Assembly: GCA_026419775.2 (NCBI GenBank)
Contig: JAOPGA020001177.1
Location: 1-41,948, forward strand
Direction: 5' to 3'
DNA length: 41,948 nt
Source: Acrasis kona
Taxonomy: Eukaryota; Heterolobosea; Eutetramitea; Acrasida; Acrasidae
In this document: positions 8,966 to 18,887 of the stretch, one piece after another
Position numbering within the stretch: the first letter of the stretch is position 1
Layout: every line of letters starts with the position of its first letter
Position numbers and translations under genes: made by a program
Notes under the pieces: model-generated
The model's database searches: none
Told to the model about the DNA's origin: nothing
Seen by the model: the letters and a program-made list of their open reading frames with translations, nothing else

Positions 8966-9033
8966 TAACCCAACGGGTTATTAAGGGTTTGCGCCTGTAG
9001 GCGCTTAATGAACTGTAAAGAAACCGATGGTTT
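8966..9033. repeat. Right-arm palindrome cluster
   Basis: The mirror set to the left arm is TAACCC-AAC-GGGTTA (8966-8980), GCGCC-TGTA-GGCGC (8991-9004) and AAACC-GAT-GGTTT (9021-9033). Compared with the left arm, the last palindrome differs only in its loop; its stem is unchanged. Confidence 0.85.
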
Positions 9034-9169
9034 GTACAGGACTTCGCCAAACAATTGTTCAATAGAATGTTTGATTATATATCTTTTGAACAATACTAAT
9101 AGAATGTTCATTATACAATACCTAATTACGTTTAGAACACTCTTTATACCATTCAATGAATAGGTAATA

Positions 9170-10603
9170 TACACGATAAACGACTTAGAGGGCGGTTGAT
9201 ACATCGGAATCCATTTTTTCAGTTAATACTCCTGTGTGTCCTGTCTGTTGGAGATTAATTTGATATTTGCGTCCACTACAAATGAGCAGCCGCTGTCAAT
9301 TTGTTTCTGCCCAAGCATGTGTATGTACTCGCAATCTTTTCAATTAATTTGTTTAACAATGTCTTCTTATTATACCAGAACCTCCTGCTTCAGCACAACT
9401 TCTATAAAAGTTTTCACATCACTTTCAAACAACAAACTATCAACAGAAAAATGGTTATATTGAAAAAGATCTTTCTCTTCATGTGTGCATTACATAATCT
9501 CAAAAAAAAGACTGTAATTACATATGCAACACTCAGCATGACTGGCACAGTTTATTATATAACAAATTTAGTGCCAACTTTCTCTTTCAATGTTCGGCTG
9601 TATAATTTTGTGTATAACTCGGTGCTAGTTAAAGCTAGCTTTGCTAGCTGTCGGCTCCCGTAGGGTATAATTGCCTTTTTGCTGACCCACAAAACATACT
9701 CCTTTACAATATATTTGTTATGAAGTCAACAACTGAGCACCCATGTTGCTGCTGTTCATCAGAACAAAAAAAGTAGTTAACAGAAAAAAGTATTTGTTTA
9801 AACGTGCTGGAAAAAAATCACCACAATACATTACCGCAAGAGAATTGGCGATTTTGATAAGCGAGCTATGTAACAACACGGAGGACAACAAACAATCTCT
9901 GTATTTTCTACGATATGGGTTTGTATGTAACAACCACTACTCAAACCTTCAAGAAAAAAGCAGAAGAAGCCAGCGATTCAAAAAATCTACACAACATTAG
10001 CAAGATATTTTTTGCAGAGTTGTTGATAAATAAGTGGAAAAGAGATACAGTGTACAATTTAATATATTATAACAAAACGTACTTTTTCAATATCCAGTCC
10101 AAATGCTATTTATTAAATCAAAGTTAATAACATAACCTACAACAAATACATTAGTGTTATCAAATAAATAAAAAGTACACTTTTACGTTCCTTTGCTGTC
10201 CTTTTTAACAAAATGTTTTTTTATAAATCATTGTGTGAAAAAGATTATTAGATGTTGTTAATATATGTATCAATGACTCTATACATCTGAAGGCCAGCAG
10301 AGTTTAGATTATATCACTACATCAATTGTGCAGCATACCAGATGGAGTAGAATGTGACCATTATATTGTGTTTGTTGTAATCATTGTTGTATTCATTGAG
10401 TAAAAATCTAACGACAAGGGATAGAGGTTTATGTACTATGTAAATACAAATGCTAGAGGTACTTATTACACTAACTACACTGTCTACATCCACTCCCACA
10501 AATACGCGGTTGTCTAAAATTAAGAAGCATCGTTAATGGTTTAAACTCAATTTGGATTTACATTACTTGCTTGTTCAACCGTGAGAGCTAAAACTATTTA
10601 CCG
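9170..10603. other. AT-rich region with unrecognised short frames
   Basis: Short frames (9236-9663, 9743-10127) are Lys/Asn/Tyr/Phe-rich, overlap one another and carry no motif I recognise. The stretch is best treated as eroded repeat DNA. No RNA gene was seen. Confidence 0.4.
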
Positions 10604-10618
10604 GTGTCATTGTGGACA

Positions 10619-10987
10619 AAACCTACATTCATATCTGGAAGGTTCACAAATCTCATTATAAATGACAAGCTTGTAGGTATATGTGGACTAATTGGTACGC
10701 AAGCGGAGAAGTATGTTCAAGAGTGGAATACTGGTAGGAATAAGGGTGTAAATAGTGTATACAAATGTGGAGCTGAAAAAACCATTGATTTTAAAAAATT
10801 ATACAGTGGCCAAATTATGGGGGAGGCACTACAATACAATGTTGGAAATCTTGATGAAGTTAAACGTATACTCAACCCATTGGGTATAAACTTAAGTACA
10901 AGTGCAGGATCAAGATTACAAGCATCTCAAAAAGAAAGGGAGAGGATGAATGTGTACCGTAGATCTTTAATTGGTAAGAAGAGCTAG
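10619..10987 (+). pseudogene. Unrecognised ORF fragment in repeat-rich DNA
   Basis: The frame 10604-10987 (127 codons) lacks an ATG near its start and has a coherent protein-like composition: YKCGAEKTIDFKKLYSGQ, then MGEALQYNVGNLDEVKRIL and a basic tail ERERMNVYRRSLIGKKS. I do not recognise the family. It lies next to the decayed transposon at 11.0-13.1 kb and may be its 5' portion or a separate fragment. The start given is approximate. Confidence 0.35.
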
Positions 10988-11039
10988 TTGCACTGTATAA
11001 CAGCGACTCAAGATTTGAGCACTACATACATTCACATCA

Positions 11040-13120
11040 AAGGATAATTATTATTCAAAATCTGCCAAAGACAAAAAAAGAAGGATGCTGGATGACAATA
11101 ATTCAGAACCTGCAAAAAAGCAGAAGCGAGTTTTGAGAGGTAATTTTACTGCTTAAGGTGTCCAGCATATGGATTAATAATTACTTTTTTACTACGCTGC
11201 CCCTTTGATGGGCCCAAAAGATTGAAGTTGAAGCAGCGATCAAGAAAATTAAGTAAGATAAAGTAACAATGGCTGTGGTGTTGTAAATTATTTTCTTTTA
11301 ATAAAATCTATTATTATTGGTGTGTAAACTGCTTTTNAATAAATTCACAAAAAAACTATTCATTTACATAACTACAACAACAACAACAACAACAAATGCC
11401 AAATACAACCAAAAGAACCCTGGATACCAGGAAATAATGAAGTTCAAAGTGAGAACAACGACTGTGAATATAAGGCCACGTATTCAAATACGGATGATGA
11501 GGATGACAATAACCTANTTGTCTCAGATTTTAAGAACTGGTCTATCAGAATTTCAGATATGGACAGATTAAAAGACCAACACCAATCGTCTACCCTCTTG
11601 AATTTATTTATGGAAAACAACATAATGTTTCAAGAAGCTTTATAAGCAACACCAGGGTTAAAGTACCTTAATACAGATCAAGTCCAGCAACACTTGCTTC
11701 AAAAGCCATGGACAAGATCAAATTCCACAATAATTTAACAGTTGATTATCAAGTAGTAATACCAAACCTTCAGGAAGGAAATTATAAATGTGGATTCATT
11801 TCTATGAAAAATGCAGAGGATTATGTCATTAATGGCCCACAATCTTTGAAAGATGACACAAGAGAGTTGCAAGACATTTCTGGCTACATCAAAGATACAA
11901 AAGCCACTATCCTTCAACTAGTGGAAAATTGTATAAAACAAGACCGCTCCCTTCCTCAAGAGCAATTCTTCAATAAATACAAGGAAGATAAAGAAGCATT
12001 TTATGAAAAAAGAGCAATTTCACTAGAGCCGCCAAAGAAGAAAAAAAGACCTTATTATCCTTTAACAGACATTCTGTAAGTTTGTTTTAATTTTATCAAT
12101 TTAACAACTCAGGCATTACTAGAAGCAGCTGATGAATATAGTAAGACAAAAAAGCAGAGAGTCACATTTGTGAAGAAGGATTCTAATCTTCTTTCTAAAA
12201 ATACAGTAATCTCTGCAAAAATCTTATTTCCTGGTGTTTTTAAGTTGGGTAAAGAAGAACATACTAATGTTATAGATCTGCCAACTTGGGGGGAACTGCA
12301 TAACTATGAGAGGCTCATTTGGTACTATAGTTTGATTACCGGTTTTGGTTTTGAAGAAGGCAGTAGAACTTTACTTGGTAATGCCATTACTGAACAAAGA
12401 AAAGCCGGTATCTCAGAAATGCTATTGCAAGTTGTTGTCAAAACTATATCACAGTGTAATTCTAGGTTTATAAGTTTACTTAATCAACATAAGTCTTGTT
12501 GCCACTTGACTTTAATTCCCAAGTGCATGGACTACATCATAAGTTGCATCAAGATGGAAGTCCACAGTTATAGTCAATAGATGCAATAGAGTCAATTTTG
12601 TACCCACACTTTCCAGCACGCCCAAATGAATGCTTTTTTCAGAGCTACCCATCACTTTGTTGCTACGGTATTATTGATGATAAAAAGTTTGGTTCAAAAA
12701 ACCACCCATGTATTTACTCTTCTATTAAAGGGGGCAAATCAGTGAACGAAGTACTGACCTGCCTTTTTAAAGTGTGGATGGAGGAGTGGAAGCCAAACGT
12801 TGAGTGTGTACAGCATGTCCAAGCCAATAACTGCCAGAGGGAAGTTAAAAATCAATATGTGTTTGGCTTTCTACACATGATGTGTTTAATGGATATGGCA
12901 GATGAGATATATGTACACTTTATGCAATCCAGTCACACAAAGTTCAAGCCAGATAGTTATTTTGGTCGAATGAAGCAAGTGGTTTGAAAGCACAGCATGC
13001 AAAACACTTGACAAGTTTGAAAGGTTAATTCCAAAAAAAGACACCACTGTACATAAATTTGACCGCTTTCTGACTGGAGAACCTTTATCTCGGAGCACTG
13101 GGGGCCAATTCCGCACAATG
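11040..13120 (+). mobile_element. Decayed DDE transposon with DUF7869-like transposase
   Basis: A run of broken plus-strand frames (11040-11160, 11317-11571, 11708-12079, 12115-12580, 12598-12987) reads like one eroded transposon protein. The diagnostic part is at about 12575-12987: DAIESILYPHFPARP, then GKSVNEVLTCLFKVW, QANNCQREVKNQYVFGFLH and FMQSSHTKFKPDSYFGRMK. This matches the order YPHFP...N...aDNC.gq.KNq...GHTKF.pD..fG..K of DUF7869-type DDE transposases found in many protists and fungi. The expected Asp of the DNC motif reads Asn here, and several frames end in stops, so the copy is dead. Boundaries are approximate and no terminal repeats were identified. Single ambiguous bases occur at 11337 and 11517. 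Confidence 0.55.
11378..11399 (+). repeat. (ACA)n microsatellite
   Basis: A short run of about seven ACA triplets lies inside the decayed transposon. Confidence 0.7.
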
Positions 13121-13568
13121 TTACATCATTTCTTGTACATTCCGTGAGCGACTTGCTTATATCCTCATAATCTTCAAATTAAAGGGTTGAAGAATTGAAA
13201 TTTTAACGCTTTTTTCACAAGAAATCAAGCGTACAACAGATGCAAATAGAGTTCTTACCAATACTAACTGCTTTGAAAATGCATCAATCACTACCAAAAT
13301 TAAATTCTACTCTAAATGTTCATCTCCATAATTGCTTCACTTGTATAGTCCACATTACAGATAATTGTGACACAGGATAGTCTGTCATGCGGGGGAAAAA
13401 AGAAGTTTAAATTGATTACAAAGTTAAGAGGAAATTGGCTAGGAAAGTTGAGACTTTATTTCCTGGTGTTTGTCAAAAATAATTATTCGTCATAATTGAC
13501 CGGAAGGGGTTATATATATCAAAACTAATTATATTTTTTCCAATATAGATTATGTAAATTCTAAGAAT
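13121..13568. other. Gene-free spacer between two transposons
   Basis: About 450 bp of AT-rich DNA with no supported gene or RNA. The last three bases (AAT, 13566-13568) form the left copy of the target duplication of the next element. Confidence 0.45.
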
Positions 13569-13695
13569 AGACCTTTTTAGCTCCAACACTCTGGTGTGTA
13601 TTAATTTTCAGCGTTGTAAATCGATGTAAAATACAATTAACACCAACCCTTTATAAGTTTACACTGTGTAGATTATTAACACTTTTTATTAGACC

Positions 13696-14638
13696 TTAAC
13701 TTGGCCTGGCTACATTGAGAGCATCCATGATCTTGTCAATTTTTTGTGTCAACAACAAATTGCTGACCTCTGCTTCTCTGAAGCGATCAACAACCTCAGA
13801 CTCAAATCTTTCAATTTTTTCTTCCGATTCTTTTTGGCGATGCGCTATTGGCTGAATCTCTTCATTCTGAGCAAGAACTCTTGACTCAGTAGGTTGCACA
13901 TACAAATGGTTGCGTTGGCTTTGCATATCCTTCATCATCTGAAGTAGTTGCATACGATACAGCATTCTAAAGTCATCGCTACTTGTCGCGTCCTCAACTT
14001 GCAACCTCTGCTTGTTAACCATGTTCCTTTTCTCTTCTTCCCTTCTTTTTATAGCATCCAATCAAACTTGCTTTAAATTGGCTTGATCTCCAGACCATTT
14101 TTGAAATAATCCAGGCCCTGTAAAATCTGATGATGATAATGAATGTGCCATTTCATCTTTTTAAGCCAATGTAAGCTTTAACAAGAGTGTTTGGGTTGTC
14201 TTTAGTTATTTTTCTCTTTTTCAAATTTTTCTTTGCAGCTTTAGCTTGTTTTTAGCTCTTGTCTACATTTTTGGCTGTCTTTCAAAGAGCTACAGATTTT
14301 TTTGCTTTGCTTCTGGGTGACTTTTGATGGACCTTTTCCCGTGCATTGGTACTTTGTTCCTCCGTGTCCTCTTCAGTTGAAGGTTCAGCATCATCGGCGG
14401 ACACATCTTCAAGTCTTTCATCTGCTGGTGTATCGTCCACCTCGCTTTTGTCTGATTCGTCGTCAAATTGCAATTCACCATCTATATCATCACCTTCACC
14501 AAAATCTTCCTCATCATCAGTGTGTGCTTTTTCTTCGTCACTTTTGTTAGGGATTCCATCACATTTTCTTGCTTTATGCACTCTACCCTCAATTCTAGCA
14601 TAATCAACTACATTTCTTACACGCTTTGGTTTATCCAT
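13696..14638 (-). pseudogene. Degenerate accessory protein of the Harbinger-like element
   Basis: On the minus strand, ATG 14638 opens a 118-codon frame: basic N-terminus (MDKPKRVRNVVDYARIEG), a long acidic centre (DDEEDFGEGDDIDGE and similar) and a Lys-rich end (KSPRSKAKKSVAL). The same frame continues after two in-frame stops as KQAKAAKKNLKKRK. A second frame reads MAHSLSSSDFTGPG and, after another stop, LDAIKRREEEKRN into a coiled-coil tail ending at 13696. Harbinger elements usually encode a Myb/SANT-like partner protein that helps import or target the transposase. I see no clear Myb fold, so equivalence to that partner is inferred from position only. Confidence 0.5.
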
Positions 14639-14809
14639 CTTTGTTTAAAACTTGCTGAAAGCCGATGCAATTTATAGCAAATCTGGAGCCATAAATACTT
14701 TGTCTTCCCGTCTACTCAAACATCCGCATCATCACCGGGTAATTTGTTTTATACGTTCCTCTATTACAAATTATCTTGTCTAATATTAGTAAACCATGTA
14801 ATTAATGCC

Positions 14810-15421
14810 ATGATACCTCATTCAGTTGAATATTTTGCACAATATATCACTCACTGTACAACTGGGTCTAATCATTCTATAATGAGCTCAGTTATAAAAT
14901 ACATTCTTGATGGAACAATATATCCTATATTGAAACCTTTAGTACAGCAACATTTATGGTATAATGGACACTATAAAGTCCATAGTGTAATGTCTCAGAT
15001 TCTTGTTGACTTTAATAGATATATAGTAGCTGTTGTTACTGGAATTCCAGGTCACCTTCATGATGCTACCCAAGCCAGAAATTGCCCTTTGATTCAAAAG
15101 ATTGTAGCAAATGATTTTGCACTAGCAGACTGTGCTTACAGTAATGTCAACTTTTGTATAAGAGGCTTTAAGGGAAATCAACTTATTAACGAAGGAAGAA
15201 AAACCTTTGATAAGGTATCCAGACACAAGCAAGTTCTTGTTGAGAATGTCAATAGCTTTTTAAAGAAACCCAAGACAACATCCAAAGACTGTAAGTTTAG
15301 ACAAGGTGTTCCCGTTTTGTGTGCTTGTGTTATGATTTGTTGTGGTATGTACAACTTTCGAAAACTACATGGCGATTATGTAAACATGAAGAGCGAGGGG
15401 TTTGTTCACAATAAAATATAA
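14810..15421 (+). CDS. Harbinger-like DDE transposase (DDE_Tnp_4), second family
   Basis: A C-terminal DDE_Tnp_4 domain is visible: first Asp in YILDGTIYPIL (codon 14909), second in GHLHDATQAR (15062), third in ALADCAYSN (15128), and a candidate Glu in VLVENVNSFLKK. The first in-frame ATG is 14810, but the usual N-terminal helix-turn-helix region is missing, so the frame may be 5'-truncated or spliced. It is divergent in sequence from the transposase at 3559-4523 and has different ends, so it represents another family. It is encoded opposite to the accessory gene. Confidence 0.7.
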   Translation: MIPHSVEYFAQYITHCTTGSNHSIMSSVIKYILDGTIYPILKPLVQQHLWYNGHYKVHSVMSQILVDFNRYIVAVVTGIPGHLHDATQARNCPLIQKIVANDFALADCAYSNVNFCIRGFKGNQLINEGRKTFDKVSRHKQVLVENVNSFLKKPKTTSKDCKFRQGVPVLCACVMICCGMYNFRKLHGDYVNMKSEGFVHNKI

Positions 15422-15522
15422 TTTCTAAGATTCACCCTGTGTTAATTTATAAAGTGTTGGTGTTTATTGGTGTAAATTGTATTCTGGTTGTGTAAATCTC
15501 CAAGAGCTAAAAAAGGTCTAAT

Positions 15523-16030
15523 AAACTCATCAACTATTTATTCAAAATTGACACTCTCCAATTCTATGCATTTACTTTCAAAACAAATACATGCTTATGT
15601 CATTAGGATGCATATCATTTGAAATTAATTACATGAATAAATCATTTGTGCATTTTGTAACCAACCACAGTCCTATACAAATGTTGCGAGGCATAGTTCC
15701 TCTAAGAATTGGGAAACTAACTAGAAGATGATGATGACAAGTTACTGTAAAATGAGATTGCTGCTGAAAACAATGATCATGATCCCAGTGCTGATGAAAA
15801 GGAGCTTGGCCCTCTATTTCACCTTTACAATTATTATTTCAGAAAAATATTTAGCAACACCACAGGTGACTAATTTCCTTGGAGATGTGTTAGGGTAAAT
15901 ATAACAATACACATAGATTGTTTCTAAATTTGAAATTACATTTGGGAGATATCTTCATAAAAGCAACTAATTCTGAGCCAACAAAATAACAGACCAGATA
16001 ATACTGGAAATGAACATGAAGGTGATCAAG
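15523..16030. other. Repeat-derived spacer
   Basis: Short acidic coding-like fragments (e.g. NDHDPSADEKELGPLFHLYN around 15765-15825) are interrupted by stops. They probably belong to the same relic as the NQGD repeat that follows. Confidence 0.35.
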
Positions 16031-16039
16031 TACAAAGAG

Positions 16040-16560
16040 ATGGAGGTCAGGGAGACGGGAACCAAGGTGATATAAACCAAGGTGACAGAGGTAAGATGAT
16101 GGAAACCAAGGTGATAAGAACCAAGGTAATAAAGGTCAAGGTAATGAAAACCAAGGCAATGGGAACCAAGGTGGCTGAGGTCGAGGTGATGGAAACCAAG
16201 GTAATGAGAATTAAGGTGATGGAGTTCAAGATGATAATGGACCTGATAACAATGCAGATGACGTCAAACAGCCTAAAAAGAAAAGAGGTGGATTAATGAG
16301 AAAGTGTTATGATGGTGTCCAAGTAAAGCTACTGTTGTCAAGGCTGGATTTGTCATGTCCTCATACTCCGTCCAGATACCTGTGGCTCATCAGCAATTCT
16401 GGGAAGAAAACAAGCCCAAGCGAGACCAACATAGTCGATTTGCTGTGATAATTGATGACAACAATACGTTTGAGAATGCATTTTTAAACAATGACATTGT
16501 TTCAGATCCAGACAATGACAACGAGTTGGACGATAATGTGTTTGAAACAGATGTATGAAT
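16040..16560 (+). pseudogene. Relic with GNQGD repeats and an acidic tail
   Basis: At 16040-16230 a degenerate 12-15 nt repeat (consensus GGAAACCAAGGTGAT) encodes GNQGD/KNQGN-type units, with frame changes and stops. It is followed by an NLS-like QPKKKRGG. After a frame change, 16355-16558 encodes HQQFWEENKPKRDQHSRFAV and a very acidic end. I do not recognise the parent gene. The position among transposons suggests a dead transposon accessory gene. Confidence 0.45.
16041..16232 (+). repeat. Degenerate 12-15 nt minisatellite (AACCAAGGTGAT units)
   Basis: About a dozen imperfect units of AACCAAGGTRAT with GGA/AGA/ATG spacers lie in one strand sense. Confidence 0.65.
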
Positions 16561-16943
16561 TAAAAGCCTTTGTAAACTGTTTGTTGTATTAAAGTGTATC
16601 CCTTGATCTTTGAAGTATTTTCATTCAAACTCAGACACGTTCTTTGATATTAAAAATGATCTTATAATCGTTACACACCTTTATCTGAAAAACAATCCAT
16701 ACATTGATGTCTAATTCAATTCAATTTTTGATCCATAAAAGGATAATCATTTTGCTACAAGATGTGATAGCAATATTGATAGGTTTTTCTGATCGATTTT
16801 TTGATAGGTTTTTGATAGGTATGATGTTCTGTGAACTGATCGTTACAATAATCGACGAAAATAGATCGGCCAGTTGATAAATCCCGATCAAAAACACTTT
16901 CCAAAGGCAAATAAATTTTTTTCATTTATTTTTGTTTTATTAA

Positions 16944-17170
16944 TGGTGACACATGGTCAATTACCTTTCGTCGCCTTTTGTGACCACAGTGCTTACCATA
17001 GAATCGCTTACCATCCTCTCACCATTAGGTTACCAAAATATATCACTTTTTTGGTCAGGTCAGGTGACATTTTATGGTGAGGGGGTGACGATAATGGTTA
17101 TTATGATGATAAGAACAATGGTCAGACCATGGTTAAAACATGACCTTTTGTAACCACCCATTACCAAAAA
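16944..17170. repeat. Cluster of GGT(N)AC / GTNACC motifs upstream of glycosylasparaginase
   Basis: Within about 220 bp there are many short GGTGAC, GGTCA, TTACCA, TGGTTA and GGTTACC strings in both senses (e.g. GTGACCACAGTGCTTACCA, TGGTCAGACCATGGTTA). Some can pair, as with TTTTGTGACCAC near 16976 and TTTTGTAACCACC near 17143. It lies 30-260 bp upstream of the next gene and may be an eroded foldback repeat or a promoter element cluster. Confidence 0.4.
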
Positions 17171-17200
17171 CAACTTCACAAGCAGTCTCCATTATCTGCG

Positions 17201-18172
17201 ATGATGAGATTTTGTTGTGGATTTTGTTTCATCCTGCTTATACTACTGCAAAATACCGTTCAAAAAGCACTTGTTATCAATACATAACACACATGGGGAT
17301 TTTCTTCAGCTACAAAGTCTGCGTGGGACGTTTTACAAACAACTGATTCGGCTATCGACGCTGCCGAGGCTGGTTCTTCAAGATGCGAAGAGATGCAATG
17401 TGATCACTCTGTTGGATTTGGTGGATCTCCAAATGAGCGTGGCGAAGTCACCCTTGATGCTATGATTATGAATGGGAGAACAATGCAGATCGGGGCAGTT
17501 GCCAACCTCAAGAAAATAAAACATGCTGTAAAGGCAGCACGTCTAGTCATGGACAAAACATACATGACACTATTAGCTGGAAATGATGCTACAGAATTCG
17601 CCACCAAGTTTGGGTTAAAGCAGACGAACTTAAGTACAGAATACTCTAACGAATTGCATAAGAAGTGGATTGATGGCGGTAAGGTCCCAAATTATTGGAA
17701 GAGTGAAGAACCGAACGTTTTTGATCCTAACCATGTAGGTCATGACACAATTGGAATGGTAACAAGAGACAGCCAAAGCAATTTCGCCTGCTCAACAAGC
17801 ACCAACGGATTGTCTTTTCGTATTCCTGGTCGCGTTGGAGATGCTCCTATACCAGGGAGTGGTTGTTACGTGGAGAATGGAGTCGGTGGTGCGGCTGCGA
17901 CGGGCTTGGGTGATGTCTTGATGAGATTTCTACCCGCATATCGTGCTGTAGTTGTGAATATGAAATATAGAAACATGCACCCGAAAGATGCATGCGCCGA
18001 AGCATTGCAGGAGGTTTTAAAGTATGAACCTAAAAGTTTTGGTGGACTCGTTTGTGTCAACGAGGCAGGTGAATACGGCGCCGCGGCCATTGGTGCTTTC
18101 AGAGATTACTACAAGTACTCCTTTGTATCAATGGATACTGGGCGTGTAATTGTGAGGAATTGGAATGAATAA
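17201..18172 (+). CDS. aga: Glycosylasparaginase (aspartylglucosaminidase), with an in-frame TAA
   Basis: This lysosomal N-terminal nucleophile hydrolase cleaves the GlcNAc-Asn bond of glycoproteins. The match is strong: SVGFGGSPNERGEVTLDAM, then the autocleavage/nucleophile site HDTIGMV (Thr codon 17747) and the substrate-binding GRVGDAPIPGSG and GVGGAAATGLGD blocks. From ATG 17201 the same frame gives a signal peptide (MMRFCCGFCFILLILL) and KALVINT, then TAA at 17285, then TWGFSSATKSAWDVLQ. Family members read VINTW here, so the sequence carries nine extra bases (about 17285-17293) including the stop. With them the frame is 323 codons, the normal family length. It could be a null allele, an assembly error, or translated by readthrough; no GT-AG intron fits. 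The next in-frame ATG (17393) would lose the signal peptide. Confidence 0.85.
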
Positions 18173-18241
18173 AAATTATTTTTATCATCGATACTTTGTA
18201 ATCCGAACATACGTGTTACAACCTGCATCAACCGATCAAAA

Positions 18242-18887
18242 ATGCAAACAGATGACGCTCCTATAATAGAAGATGCGGACGATAATACTTCACAACCAAA
18301 GCAAGAAGATATTGAAGAGGAAGAGGAAGGAAGCGGACTGTTTGAATGTAACATTTGTTTTGAGCAGGCAACAGAACCTGTAATCACTGTTTGTGGGCAT
18401 CTATTCTGCTGGCCTTGTCTATATAGATGGCTGCAGTCGCAACAAAATCAAAGTGTTTTATGTCCAGTATGTAAGGCGGGCATTCAAAAAGACAAGATCA
18501 TTCCCATCTATGGAAGAGGTCGCAGTGCTGACGTCAGTAAAGCACCAAAAATTAAGGATGAGGACATACCTAACAGACCTCGAGGTCAACGGCCAGACGC
18601 ACCTGCCAATCCTAATTATTCTCCATTCAATAATCATCCGTTTTTTGGAGGCGTCCATCAACCCCACTTTTTCCCCTTTGGAAGGTATACATAATGTACA
18701 CATTGGAGAAGTGCGGAACTTTTTCCCTTTTAATCCTCAGTTTTGGACGAGTTTGTTCGCACCCCCGTCCAGCCAGCCAACGATGCCTGCCGATTCGTTA
18801 GATCCTCAAGTACAATCAAGAGCCTTCATGTCAAGAATGTTAATGTTCTTAGGTTTGGTCGTTGTAACTTGCTTGTTCTTCTCATAA
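18242..18887 (+). CDS. rnf5: RNF5/RNF185-like membrane-anchored RING E3 ligase
   Basis: A C3HC4 RING lies at residues 36-77 (Cys36, 39, 51, His53, Cys56, 59, 74, 77) in the very conserved context CNICFEQATEPVITVCGHLF, followed by KDKIIPIYGRG, which is diagnostic of the RNF5/RNF185 ER-associated degradation ligases. The C-terminal membrane anchor (RMLMFLGLVVVTCLFFS) is in another frame. An intron 18685-18772 (GTATAC...CCAG, 88 nt) joins the two in phase, giving 185 residues, close to human RNF5 (180). A better-looking acceptor with a pyrimidine tract ends at 18740, but it shifts the frame and would make a truncated, anchor-less protein. The intron assignment is therefore inferred from reading frame and family architecture. 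Confidence 0.85.

Larger units (their letters stand above)
8184..9169. mobile_element. Foldback element with ~210-bp inverted arms and palindrome array
   Basis: The left arm (8184 to about 8390) and right arm (about 8952-9169) are inverted copies, from TATTACC.ATTCATTGAATGG at the outside to GGTCCTAYTAATTA inside. The arms share GTCCTGTACAAACC, a GCGCC-TACA-GGCGC hairpin and a TAACCC-GTT-GGGTTA hairpin. By comparison with the right arm, the ambiguous base at 8191 should be T. The ~560-bp centre carries more perfect small palindromes. A 120-codon frame (8435-8797) crosses the centre but is composed largely of the palindromes, so I do not call it a gene. No transposase is present, so the element would be non-autonomous. 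No convincing target duplication was found at the ends. It sits just 3' of the LINE relic. Confidence 0.8.
13569..15519 (+). mobile_element. Harbinger-like DNA transposon with defined ends
   Basis: The ends are AGACC-TTTTT-AGCTC (from 13569) and the complement GAGCT-AAAAAA-GGTCT (to 15519). They are flanked by AAT on both sides (13566-13568 and 15520-15522), which fits the 3-bp target duplication of PIF/Harbinger elements, though TAA/TTA is commoner. Subterminal sequence is also inverted-repeated: AATACAATTAACACCAAC at about 13630 mirrors AATACAATTTACACC near 15480. The element is 1951 bp and carries a plus-strand DDE transposase on the right and minus-strand accessory coding sequence on the left. 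The accessory gene has stops, so the copy is degenerate. Confidence 0.8.
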
